From NCBI GenBank assembly GCA_964023275.1, contig OZ029921.1, positions 17,396,204-17,460,203 of the forward strand: a stretch of 64,000 nucleotides of DNA, given 5' to 3'. Both the position numbers and the translations under genes were made by a program. This document shows, piece by piece, positions 49,900 through 63,300 of this stretch (the stretch's first letter is position 1; each line of letters starts with the position of its first letter). This DNA comes from Norana najaformis (lineage: Eukaryota; Annelida; Clitellata; Crassiclitellata; Hormogastridae). A model generated the notes under the pieces. It saw nothing but the letters and a program-made list of their open reading frames with translations. It ran no database searches and was not told the origin of the DNA.

Positions 49900-51175
49900 T
49901 TCTCAGGCTAAAGGCAAGGTGACAGCGCTTGTTCTTCTTGGCTAATCTGCAACTTTTGATAATGTGGACCATTCTTTCCTTTGCATCATCTCCAGCACAA
50001 GTTTGGGGTCTCTGGTCCAGCCATGCATTAGCTTGATATTTATCTCAGCCCACACACAAAGTCAGTTTACTTAACTGGTAATTATATGCCTAATGCTTTG
50101 TGGGCATGTGGGGTTCTGCATGGTTCCATGCTTGGTCTTCTCTTGCTTACATATACACCATGCCAATAGGCATACTGCTCTACAATCATTCACTGGGATA
50201 TCATTTCTATGTTGGTGATACTCAAATCTGCATGTAATCTGACAGTTTATCTTGTCTTGTCACAAATTTGTCACTCATCTGTACAGATGTTGTCCGATGC
50301 CTTGAAGAGGTGCAATCTTGGATGGTGGCTAATAAAACCCTTAACCCATTGAAAATTGAATTCTTACAACTGGGCACTGCACAGCAACTTAACAAGTTTG
50401 ACTGACTTAAATCATTAGAACAGGGTGACTCACTTGTTGAGCTGGCTGATGCTGCTTGTAATTTTGGCATTGTTTTTGATTCTACTATCTCACTAAGTAA
50501 TACTATCTCACTAACTAAGTAAATGATATTTGTATGTCATCATACATGTATGTTCACAACTCATGCAGAATTAGGCATTGTGTTCCCATGTCTTCAAGGA
50601 TATCTTTGGCTAATGCACTGGTCTCCAGTAGCACTGATTGCTGTAACTCGTTTCTTGTTGACATCACAAAGTCACTCCTTGTGTCAAAATATAAGCACAT
50701 AACCTCTGTGCTTAAATATTTCATAGGCTTCCTCTTCAGGCAAAGGATTTATTTCAAATTTGTCTTATAATTTATAAAACATTAAAATCTGGCCAACCAG
50801 TGTTTAAAATCAGCCCTCATTCCCCAGACTTATCATTATTCAACCAGGTCATCTGTCTTTTTCTGGTCATACCTAAGACTAGAACTGTACTTCTTGAACA
50901 AGATTTTTCATTTTCTGGGCCTAGATTTTGGAACCCTCGCTCTGTGTCTGTTTGTTCTGATCAGCAGCTTGTGTCATTTCATTCTCAACACTTAAGAATC
51001 CTCAGTTTCGAACTGCTTATCCACCATCTGGCTCTCTTTCTTAGCAGACTGACCTTCCTGGATATTGACCTGACTGCAGCCTGGTTTTTGTGAGCCATCA
51101 GTTGATGCCTTGTGCATTAGATGCCAGAGCGACAGAAGTGACTAATTAATAAGTAATTAATAATAATAACAGTAC
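49900..51175 (+). pseudogene. Decayed LINE, RT through 3' tail
   Basis: Remnants in order: a TFDNVDHSF core, GVLHGSMLGL-like, YVGDTQI-like, CLEEVQSWMVANKTLN, then FSGPRFWNPRSVSV and HSQHLRIL. The shared tail at 51045-51160 follows (CTTCCTGGATATTGACCTGA, GTTGATGCCTTGTGCATTAG). Many stops and shifts. It ends about 140 bp from the PI3K stop codon, so it may lie within or next to that gene's 3' UTR. Confidence 0.8.
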
Positions 51176-51313
51176 AGTAGATCATTAAAATATGGCTTTT
51201 AGTTTTACTATAAAATGCAGCATTGTAATAAGGTGGTTTTTGTATACCACAATAAAGAGGTTTGCAGGACATCACACAGCAGAGTGCTGCATCATTTTTA
51301 AACTTATGATGCA

Positions 51314-54300
51314 TTAAAGACAAACACGTACTGGTCGACTGTGAAATGTCGTGTACTCTGGGGCGTAATCTAAGGCATACACTGGATACTTGAGTGTCAC
51401 GTCGAGGAAGTCATTGTGTTCGACTAGTGTCGTCTCTTTATAATGCATTACCAAATCTTTCAACGTCTCGTGGATGTAGTACGGTTCAGCAAAGCCATAC
51501 CCTGTGTCCTTCTTATCGATTTTACAGTGTACAATAGTACTGAGGGACCTGAAGAAATCAACCAACAGTAACACTGTTTATTTTTGGTTGCAGTTTAAAA
51601 TATAACATAAACCTGGTAAAAACATTCAAAATTATTATAAGCACCTTAAAGTAGTTCACATGTATTGGTCCTCCAAAACTATTCAAACAGTGACTTTATT
51701 GATGCCAAATCTGTCCTTAAAGTTAAGGTAACAAAGCCAGACCTGTCCTTATAATGAATCTTAAAGGCCAAAGAGTATGAACCAAGTTCAATAACCAACA
51801 GCTTGAAACATTTTTCAGCATAAACACAAATCAGTGTTAAATTCTAGAACACAAACTGGGATTAGAAACAGGTGATGTTTCAGACAAGGTAAGAAGTTTA
51901 AGACAGCTAGCCTGCTTGCTTACTTTGAAATTATGATACATCCTAGCAAATATAATTAATCACAAATGAAACACTAAAAACACCTGCATGACGTCAGCAA
52001 ATAATATTTTTAAAAATAACAAAAAATGTATAGCTCTGCTTCTTAAATCAAATCAAATAATGATAACTTTGTAAAATATCTGTTAAAATAAAACAATTGC
52101 TGACTACCAATCAGAAACTTTACTCCTTTTGTTTACTAACATGATGGACAGAGCAAACGACTGTGGGTCACTACTCGGCCGAATGAGAAACGTTCCGTCC
52201 TCTCTCCCTTTGAGCAGTTTCTCTGCTTCTGGTCGGTTGCACGTGACCAGCCACGTCTTCTCATCATTATGAGGACACACCGTTACCTCGACTGGAATGC
52301 TTCCAATGCCTGCTGAGCTCTCCAGCATCTTATCTATACTCTGGTGGCTCTCACCTTTGTCAATGAGCCACCTGCAAGACAAAAACATGTCAAAAGCTCA
52401 AGTCTAACTTCTCCCTACAAAAACAGATGGGTGAACAGACAGGCAGAAAGAAAGATGACAAACAGATGGACGAGTAACAGACAAGGGTCAAATTTGGGTC
52501 AGTGTATGTGACCACCAAATACCCAGAAAAACACTTTAAAAATTGGATGAAGTCAGCATAAACTGAAACTTGAATGTCTAATTTAGCTGATAACTGGTTA
52601 TACTAAAGGTAATATTTCTACTGCAATTTTATTAAAGACATCGTCTGCTGTGAAACATGATGCAAACACTCTTGCAGGAATGCATACAGGATTTTTAGAA
52701 TTTGCTTGGACTTACTTATTGTACTGATCTCTTTGTTTATGAAGCCTTTTTAGTTCTGGTTTAAGAGCATTCATGTTCGCGACATGGGTTCGGTTTAAGG
52801 CTGCCTGTTCCTTAACATCGGCCTCGAGGTTTTCTTTGCTGTCAATGATGGACTGAAGTCTTGCCTTCAACACTTCAAAGTTCTCGTGAACCCTAAATGA
52901 AAAGGCATAACCTAAACTGAAGGAACAGCTGGGTTAAGTAAGACACAACAAACCAATCATACAAACCAATTTGGCATAAATATCTTTGGTTGATACTACA
53001 AACTGATAATAAATTTGCCAAACAACTGATTACAATAATAATAATAATAATAAATATTATTATTATTAACCTACTTATTTATAATGTGTAACATCCTGTG
53101 AGGAAGCAAGGGTGCTTACAAACTTAACATGTGTGCTTGTTGCATAATGAAGCACTTAATTATTAAATGATATTTAACACAAAACTCACATTCATATATG
53201 GCTGGATTGTGTATTATTATTCAGGAACTGAATGCTTTTCAAGCTCAAGATGCAATGATAATTTAGAAAAAGTCACATCAGATTACAATGAATCAAACGT
53301 TTTAGAAGACTAAAACAAGAAACGCAATGCAACTGGAATTTGCAAGAAATCAAGAAAATAGATATACTAACTTTGGAAGCTCTTGCGGGGCAGCCTTGTT
53401 CTTGAAAGTTTCCAGAAGTTTCATTTGCTCCTCGAACAGTGCAATTGTTTCTCTAAATGCCTCTAATGCTTGATGCTTCAACTGTAGCTCCTATAAAACA
53501 GGTTGCATACAAGTTCTCACAAACACATATCAACAAATGCCTTTTCCCACATATTCAAAGCCCAATCCTTGCAGTTATCAGTGCAGGATTTTACTTTTAA
53601 TTAAACCATTTCATTTTTTAGTCAAACAACGATATAACCTTAGAATCCATTTCAAACTAAGAAGTCTAACAAACTGACAGGACTAACAAACTAGTGGCAG
53701 CAAGATTTTACCTTTAATTAAACTATCCAACCAGTCTCTCTAGTCAGCTAACAGTTTCGAAGTTGTTTTATATTGACAGATCTAACAAACCTGTGAAATG
53801 CGAGCATGTTCATCATACATGGTATCAAAATCTTGCAGCTTCTTTATATAATCATGGTGTACTTCAAGTAACTTGTTGCGAATAGAAGCAACATCTGCCG
53901 CAGGTGCATCGTCGTCCTAGAACAGAAACAATGCAACAACCTGCGAGACTCGGCAAACAGTTGTATTTCATTGTACTGTAGCTACCCATAAGACAACATT
54001 ATTTTCAGATAAATTTCTTGATAACATAGTTCTTTCATGGGTTGTGCAACAATTCAAAAAGTCCAAATAAGTGCAAACATTCATAAACAGACATAATCAA
54101 AACTAGATAAGGAGACATATTCTAAATAAGAAAAACACATTTTTAACAGATAAGATAATACATATAAGTGAAAAGCCCATGAAGAGATAACCAAATAAGT
54201 GCAAGAAACCAGAAGACGTCATCAATTCACGATCAGTGAAACAGTAAGGCAGCAGATCAAACTTCAAAGTGCAACAATCCAGAACCAATCCAATGAAATT

Positions 54301-57300
54301 CAAATACGTTAAACACTCAATTCCTAACGAATCTGACAAGATTTAAATGACCTCCATGAAGCCAAGAGCTTAGAAAAAGCCCTAAAGTTTTGCAACAAGT
54401 CTGAACCATACCTTCACAAATTTTGAGATTGGATGCTTGAGAACAATATCAAGAGTTCGATTGTAGTGTGCCAGTGAATGATGCTGGTAATGCCGAATAA
54501 GTTCAACAACAGAGGTAAATCTGAGAGGCTCGACAAAACCAAACATGCCATCTTGGTGAAAGATCTTTATCAGTTTATTGCTTCCGCCTTTGCGCAAAGT
54601 CAGCGTATAGTTGTCTTTTACTTTTGTCGAAGCATCTCGCACAAGAAATGTCCCGTCTGGCGTATCCCTCAGAATCTCATTCACTTCTTCTCTGTTTGCA
54701 GAAAGAACACAAACTATACAAGCATTATTCATCCTACTATCCAATCCAGACTGCAGATTCTGCAATGGTAATAGCAGATAGGGCACAAGTTAATGGTCAG
54801 TGATAAGCAAAAGTCATTAAAGTTGAAAACATTGGTTTCAAAACTGATGAAACACACATCACATCATATGTCACATAACTGGCCGTGCACCAACCTTTGA
54901 ACATGGAGTTTGCACACTGAAGATTTCTGGTAAGAGAAGTTTGTGTGGACTTATATATAGTAATTCCTTCACTTACATTTGCCTCGAGGTTTACTTAACT
55001 CTGACAGTGGCATTATACAAATGAAAATAAACGCAAACAGATCAATAAAATTAATAAGATGAGAAAATATGAATATTTATTGCTCACCTGGAGATGTCAC
55101 CCCAGTACCATTCTTGATCTTCAAGTCGGTTGCTTAATTCTGGACTACTGCACTGTCCCACACCTGGAGTTGGTGGAACAGAAGTCACTGAATCAGATCG
55201 AAAAGACCCAGAACCAAACATTTTTGTTCGCTTCGGTGGCCGAGGTGGAATAGCTAAAATTGAACCAACAGGAGGTCTCACAAGAGTAAAATTCTTAACT
55301 AAATAACCAAGTTTTAAAAGGTTACGTCAATGATTTATTATTACTACATTAAGATAAACTGTTTCATGCTCAGCAACACTCAGTTAAGAGGTAACCTTGG
55401 CAGTTGCCAGACACCTGCGATTGGGAAGCTTAAAAAGCAGTAAGTAATATCAAAAAGAACATTCCTGAAACTCCAAGCAGAAGACAAAACAACTAAAGAT
55501 GCATGTTTGGATGCAGCACTGTACTGCAAATGTCAGGTAAGCCACATTATACAGATCATTTCAAATTAATTCTGTCAAAAAGCTGTTTCTGTTTAAACTT
55601 AACACAAACAGGACTCAAGAGAAACTGAAGCTGCATTTTTCTGAAAAACCACAGTATTTTATATCTGTTCAGCTGTTAAAGAGGTTAGACAATGGAGATA
55701 AATTAGAGCATTACTCATTCAATACACATATCTACCTATAATAGTTCTAGGAAACCAGCAATCCAATAAGAGGATTATGCTGTTGGACAACCATTTGTCA
55801 CAGACGAATTAGTACAGAATTCATTTTAAATGGAGATGTCAAATTTGCCAAGCCACTGGTAAACTGTCGAGAGGTCATCCATCAGATCACCATCTAAGGC
55901 TATATGGTAGGTCATGGCCTCTCCCTTATTTTGAAGCATGATATTAAAGCTATTTCTGAGGTAACATATTTTCTGCACTACAAAATGCACCTTTCTTTGA
56001 CACACAGTGATGCAAAACAAGGCAAATTTTTGTAAAATCAATACACCAGATTCATCGTTAACTAAACTGTGGCTTCAGTGTTCTGTCGGGTAGGAACACC
56101 AATAACCGCATTTGGCAAAATCACCTATATAATTCTCAGATACACTGTTACATGGTGGAAATAAAAATTTTTGTACTTTTTAAATTATAGTTTTCCAACA
56201 TTTGCAGTTTAATGCCTCCTTGTTTGGTGTTTTGGATGGCGCTATTTCACCCAATGAAACCAAAGATACTAAACAGAGAAAGATACTATATATAGAGCCA
56301 AATTTAAAACAAGTTAATATAGCTTATAAATAATTTGGTAATATTCATTAAAGTCGTCCAACAGGATAGTGTTAACGAATATTGCCAAATTATTGCACAA
56401 TGAACATTATTAAGGTAGCTGCATATAACTGATAAAAGCTAACATTGATTAACATCATTCCACAGCACAGCTTCAATGAATAAATTGTGCCAGCCTTTCC
56501 TGGCTGCAGAGTCACGCAGCAGCTAGCTTGTAGCCCAGCGATAACTGCTGCAGACAGACAGAGCTGCTGCAAAGCTGGAAACTGTAGCGACTCCCCTCTC
56601 ACCGTATCCTCAGCTCTTGGCTCTTACTCACTCACTTCCACTTAAATTGTGCAGTGGAGAGGACGTCATGGCGCCTAGCAGGGATCCACTGTTGGACTTG
56701 CGTAGATAAAACATGTATATGTCTATATATCAAGCAAGAGTTCGTCAGATTATACTGCAGTTTTAATGTGTGCAAAAGAAAAAAAACAAACGACAACAAA
56801 TGATAATACTATATATATACTAGAACGGTATCAAAGTTCACCTTTAACTAACCTACCTAGGCCAGCATTGTTCTACCAATTGGAAGACTGTTATCGATAT
56901 TAGTAATTCAGAGGATAATAATAATAATAATAATAGATAAAATAAACCTCCCCCGATGGCTGGCAGGTGTTTGATTCCACGGGTCGCTCAGTCCAGCATG
57001 GGGGACATTCACGTGCCACTAGATGATTATCTCTCTTCGCATTCGTAGAACCAATCGCAGCTCAGTTTTCACCCGGCTAAGCGGGTGACTCCAACCCGTC
57101 TGAAGTGGTCGTATCACGACAGAATCGACACAACAGGACAGAGTTTATATTGTCTCGGCCGCTCAGACAGTTGCTCATCGAGCCAATTCCTTAGCAATTC
57201 ACTTTCTTTAACGAGTCGGAAGAAACAACAACTTCTGAAGACCACACGGTTTCGTCCAAGACTCCGAGTTTGCCTCGAGCGACGACGCAAATGCTCACAC

Positions 57301-60300
57301 GATCCACGTCCTCGGCAGAACTGACTTTTCACGTCCTCAGAATTCCTTCCGCCCGTAGGGTAGGTCAGTCCAGCCCTACCCTGACTCAGTACAGCCCCAT
57401 CACGCAGCACGCGCCAGTCTTGCGTTCCCTTTCCCACATTCTTGATGCCGTCGCCCCTTTCCCCACATATACATATATATATATACAATGCTGGCCGTAG
57501 TTAGACGTACATATAAATCTAAAAATGCTGGCCACGTAATACATTTACTTACAATCTAAAGTCTCTAGACTACGCATGCAACACATATCCATATCTATAT
57601 CTATACACATAGCCATACACAGTCCGTGAGTCATACGCTTATCTAAGACAGGATGTGGGCCTACAGGGGAATCGCTACAGAAACTTAGCTGCACACGACA
57701 TGCCCCAGAAGAGACCACAACTTGTTCACTAGCAGCACTCACAGAAATTAGGATAACTGTGCCCCTCTTGCCTGAGCTCAGCTGATGTCTGAGGTAACAG
57801 CCCCGACAGCATGGGGTACCCAAAAGCAGTTGGGTGCTGGCTGTTCATGCTTAAAAGAAATGTTTGCAAACAGGAGATATTAATGTAGCCACAATCATAA
57901 CTTGTCTGGTATTAAATCACAATCATTTTGTCCCTTAACTACTTTGCAATGTGGCCTTTTAAAGTACTAGGACACTACTGTCTGGCAGCAGGTTAAAGTG
58001 CAAGCATTTTCACATAAGACACTTCATATCTTTGAGCCTTTTAGGCACACTAAGACTTTTATAAATCTTACACTGCTTTTAACAGTATTTAGAGTGTACT
58101 ATTTAACAGGGCAATACTCAAACCGGTCATTCTCTGTGGAGAGAATACATTTTAATATCTTTCCCTTTTATTCATCTTTTCACCACTGCAGATTATATAC
58201 TGGGGTAGTCCAAAATTCTTTAACAGTTCATGCATAAGCTGCCCCTTTCAATAAGATTCATTACTAAAAGTTCACGTAAAGTAAAAAACCACAACTTATA
58301 GCCTGGAAAATATAGTGAACTAATAGTTCAATTTGCCAATGATGCTATTTTGCTGCTCCGGAAAATATAGGCAAGGAACTTCATATGGAGTTCTGATGGC
58401 AAAAGAAAATTAATTTGTGCTGAGTTATATATTATCTTTTAGGAACAAGAAATTAGTGCAGGAGGAGGAAACATATCTGTAACTGTCATTGCATTAACGA
58501 TTTATTCTAGAGTCTTAAATGAATATCAGTAAACAAAAGAAATTGTTCTCTGTCAAACCAATCCAAGAATGTCCTCATGACCTCACATACTGAGTAAAGT
58601 ATGACTTATAAACTTATTTAATTTCCATTTTTCACACTAAGATTAGAACCTTGGACTTGATGGGAAAAGGCCAACATGTAAAATAAACAAAGAGAAATGG
58701 TTTTTACCTGGAGCGGTCACATGATCAGGCAACAGCTCACCCCACATTCCACTCTTGATAAGTGTCTCCACAACCCGTATGTGGTATTCGGTATTATACA
58801 CAATATCACTGAAAAACAATGATTGCAAAGCAAAAAAAAGATAATAAATTACTTTTGTAAATGCAAGCTCACAGTATAAAAATACATGGCTTGCAACATA
58901 CAAATACAGCCAATTCAGTTCATCACAATTATATCCCCCCCTAACATGACATACTTACAACAGAGTACATAACAACTGACCTAGTTACTAGATGGCACCA
59001 GCTCAATGCTGGTATTTTGACATTTGGACACACGGGTTCTGAAGTGCAGATGAATATTTCTGGGCACAAAGTGAGATGGGGTGTAGAAATAAAAGGTGGT
59101 CTTGTGGTGGACAACTCCACCCATTGGTGAAATGGCTGTGGTAAAGGTGGAAATATCCATGGCGTAGTAAATCTTGATTAATCGTAGTAAAAGGTGGAAC
59201 AAAGCACGCCAATGCCTCACCAAACAGTGTGAAGTTCTTAATGTTTGGAAAAAGACAAGCGAGTGTTGTAGCATTTATTTTCTGATAGGGTGTCATGCGG
59301 CATTAGAATCTTCTATTATACCAAGTCTTTCAAATTATTATTATTTAGAATATTTGGAAAGCATTATAGGAATTTCCAGATGCATGTGTGACATCAAACA
59401 TGCAAGCATGTATGTGTACATACGAACAAAAAATTCAGACATACATACACAGAGATATAGTCCACATCCCAGACATATAATGAAGGATTTGCTAATCAAG
59501 TGCTTACATAATGTTCTCCCATGCTGGCCGGAGCAGAATGTGGCAAAAGACTTGGCAGAGCTTTGACAGTGGCTCCCTCTGGTTGTACTCCTCCTGCAGC
59601 CGACAGATGCGACAGAAGTGTGCCATGAGATATCGAAGGACACACTGGTGGTGATCTGGCAACTTCAGGACAAGTTCACACAAAGCGGCCTTACAAGACT
59701 CTTCATCTGGCTGCTCTAAAATGCCACCAAAAATCAAAATATTAAAAGATGACAATTGCACTTAACTAATAAAATAAACCTGTGATAAATCACTCTGAAA
59801 GCAGTAAACAGCACATCAGACGGACTAGGTACACGGGCCAGAACAGTCAGAACAGTCTGACTGCTGCAGTGTTATAAAGATCAAGTTTCAAACCTTCTGC
59901 CACAAGAAAAATCATTCAGAAACTCTTCAATCTTTTCTTAACTTTATACGTTAAGAATGTTCCTCTAGCACACTTCACTACTAACACAACATTTTGTCTT
60001 AATCTTATACTGGAAGGTTTGAAAATTTGACAATGAAGGGGTTTATTACGTACAATAATGGGACATTGAACACAGATTCAGATCTGAATCTAAGGTCCTT
60101 GAACCAGCAGTGGATGATTGTAAAGGTCCTGACATGGGGCCACTGTATTGATGCCAAAACCAAATTCTATATCTTGGTGACCAGGGCATCTGTGAGCAAA
60201 TAACTAGACCAGATAAATTACATGGAGTCTGCCCACCAGGCCTGAAACAGACCACTGTGTTGCAAAACTGTGGATACTCAGTCTAGCACTAACCAGATAC

Positions 60301-63300
60301 TAAAGTTATGGTACATGTTTTAAGGTACCTAATCCAATGTAATAAAATCTTACCAATCTACAGTGCCATTCAATTAATATTTTTTGATAAACTCGAGTTA
60401 TCATAATTAATGTAACGTAAGTATATTGTAAACCACTCGGTAGGAACCAGTTAAGCACTGAGTAACTAACTGCATAGCTATGTAAAGTTTTTGTACAGTT
60501 ACACTACCGTCAAATCTTCTAAGAGTCTGGAAGAGTTATTGACCCTCTAATACAGAAATTGCAACAAACTGAAAGTCCGGTATTTGGTTAACACATGGTA
60601 ACGTCATGCCTCCCAATGACACCAAATTAACATGTGAAATTCATTAACATGTGATGCATAGACTGGCACTGCACTTTAGCTAACTTATATGCATAGCAAA
60701 TAGCAGTACATGTACATGCAGCAATGTCTTGTACAGGCATTTTCTTCTCATTTCTGCTGATTGCCGATGTTGGCGAGATGTATCATGTGTAAATTAACTT
60801 CTCATGCTATTGCTATTTCACATATATGTAAACTAGACAAATGGAAATTATCAGAACCTTAGATAGCTTCTAATTAGGCCTAATGTCATAATGGCAGAGG
60901 GCAAGTGTTAAAGTTTCTTCTCTATGGAAGAAAAAGACCTGTGAAGTTTCTCAAAAGTTACTTCTGGGGCTAAACAGCTAGACCAAACTACGGGTCATTT
61001 TAAGAAATATAGATTCTAATAAGGGGCTTTGGCAAAACATGAAAGCTATTCTGCAAAATCAGATGCAGAAAAAGCCATATGCATAAAGTTTGCTGAGCAA
61101 AGGCAAAATGAAACTATGCCAATTATTCACAAAGTAGTAAAACTATTTGGAAATTTAGTAACTTAGTGGAAGATGACAGATTGAATCAGGCCGACGATTA
61201 ATGATGCTGTACACAAGATGGACACAAGGCATGTTAACAAATGTCTTACTTACTTACGTCTGTCTTTAAAATATATAAGAAAATAAGACTTCGCTACTTT
61301 TGCTACATAAATACTTCTTATCACAGTACAAAAACTTGTACTCAAGTAGCAATGAATTTTCCACACAAGCTATAAAATTATCCTTCGTTACGGTAACAAC
61401 AGCTCCAAACTACACTTACTTGCAGCATCAATGAAACTTTTGTATGAATCTTCGGGGATAACTGGATTTGGCAGTTCCCTCAGGTACTTCTTGAGGGTGG
61501 CAGCAATGCATGCCGTGTCAAACTGCTTTGGATCAACATCATCTACATCACCTGCAAAATACACGTTTTTCACTTGTAAACACCTTTTATAAAAATTTAA
61601 TTAAATATAGATCATATAAAAGCTTACAAAAATTTCATCAGCTTGATCACATTCAATGCCATTCAGCCCCACATCATTAAATGGTCACCCATTACTTGAA
61701 CAATGAAAGTCCTTCCCTAACCACATTTTATCTAATTTCATACCAGAAATTCACATCAAGATTCGACAGAAGTCATTACCGGTACATCAAATTTAGGTCA
61801 AGCTTGGCAAACATAAATGCTGCTCAATGGTTAGGCAATTAACAGTCATGCAAGGCAAGGACAGTTAGGTACACTAACTTCTTTTTCAAATGGTTCTTCA
61901 GTTTGAAGGATTTTATAGCAGAAGCACAAACAAGACAACAATAATTCAATGACAAGAAAACCTTCCCATGAAAGTTAAATGGCTTCAGAACAAACTTTCG
62001 GTTTTTTTGCAGTGACACACTGCGATTCAAACCCTGAACACAGAGGCAGAAGGCAGATGCCCTACCAATCAGCCTCCATCATGTTCATCATGCACCTGTT
62101 GAGCCTTTGTTCGAGTTCCCTGGAAGTGTTACCTTTGGAAAGAGTTTCCTTCAGCTGGTTGATTTCCTCGGTGCAACCAGACTTGCGGTAAACCTCAAAC
62201 AGATTTGCTCCTAGAAACAAAACAGGTATTTGTCAATTTCAACTGAAGCAGCTGAGTGAAACCGCACTCAGAATAATCCATTTTAAGAAAGATGTTGATT
62301 TATTTAGGAGACCTCATAAGGTGGTTGCACATGTAACTTGAAGTAGCATAACATAAGTGCTCCAATACAAGAAAGTATAATACTGCTGAATTACTGCAAC
62401 TCGGTATGATAGTCAAGCCTAAAACAGAGGGTGGGTCACTCTGGTGGGTGCTCACACCCCTCAGGGATATCACACCTTTTGTGACAAGATCGAGGGGATC
62501 TGTTTTTAGATAAGGCCATCCAAGTCAGCCAGAAAGTTGCAAGATTTACTTCCTACATAGGAGTTTAAAACAAATTAGAGAGTTATTCTCACTGAGTCTG
62601 ATTATAGAACTTCTTCAGACTGAAAATTTAACCTAACAACTACTATACCACTGATACCAAATCATACGCACCATGCAGTATGCCATGCCACAAATGTTGT
62701 CTAATTACTAAAAGTAACTGATCAACTGAAACTATCTAGCACCCAGAGAAGAGACAAATCACCTGTTTCTCGAATACGTTGTTCCAGTTCATTTGTGCAC
62801 CAGACGACTAAAGGTGGTGAAGGTATAGAACCGGAAAGCTGGAACTGCTCGTTCAGCGGCACTCCAAAGACAGCACTTGCATCTGCATAAGAAAAACACA
62901 ACTAAATGAAGGCAATACAAGAAAAATTAAACAGAAATGCAAGTAAGTAAGTAATTAAGACATTTGTTAACACGCCATGTGTCCATTGGCTGAGCAAGGA
63001 ATCGTAGGCATAACACACACACACACGCACAAACACATACATATAAGAACACTGAAGATACAAAGCACCTCCAAGAAGTTCCTTGTAAAGTAATGCTTAA
63101 TAGTAAAGTAATGCTTTACAGAACTCTGGTACCAGTACATTACATCAAAAATGCCTAATTTATCTCAAGTAACATAGCAGAAAATTTAAATTTGATCGCT
63201 AAAAATGGTGTGAATGCTGGCAAACAGAGTAGTTTCAAAGCATTTGATTCTTCAATTTGAGTAGTTCTAATTGTAATTGTAATTAGCAACTTCTATCCTA

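Noticed and set aside
57114-57488. 124-codon minus-strand ORF as a PI3K exon
   Set aside because: Stop-limited frame in a CpG-rich block, no fitting splice sites and no similarity to p85; the shorter exon at 56636 fits instead.
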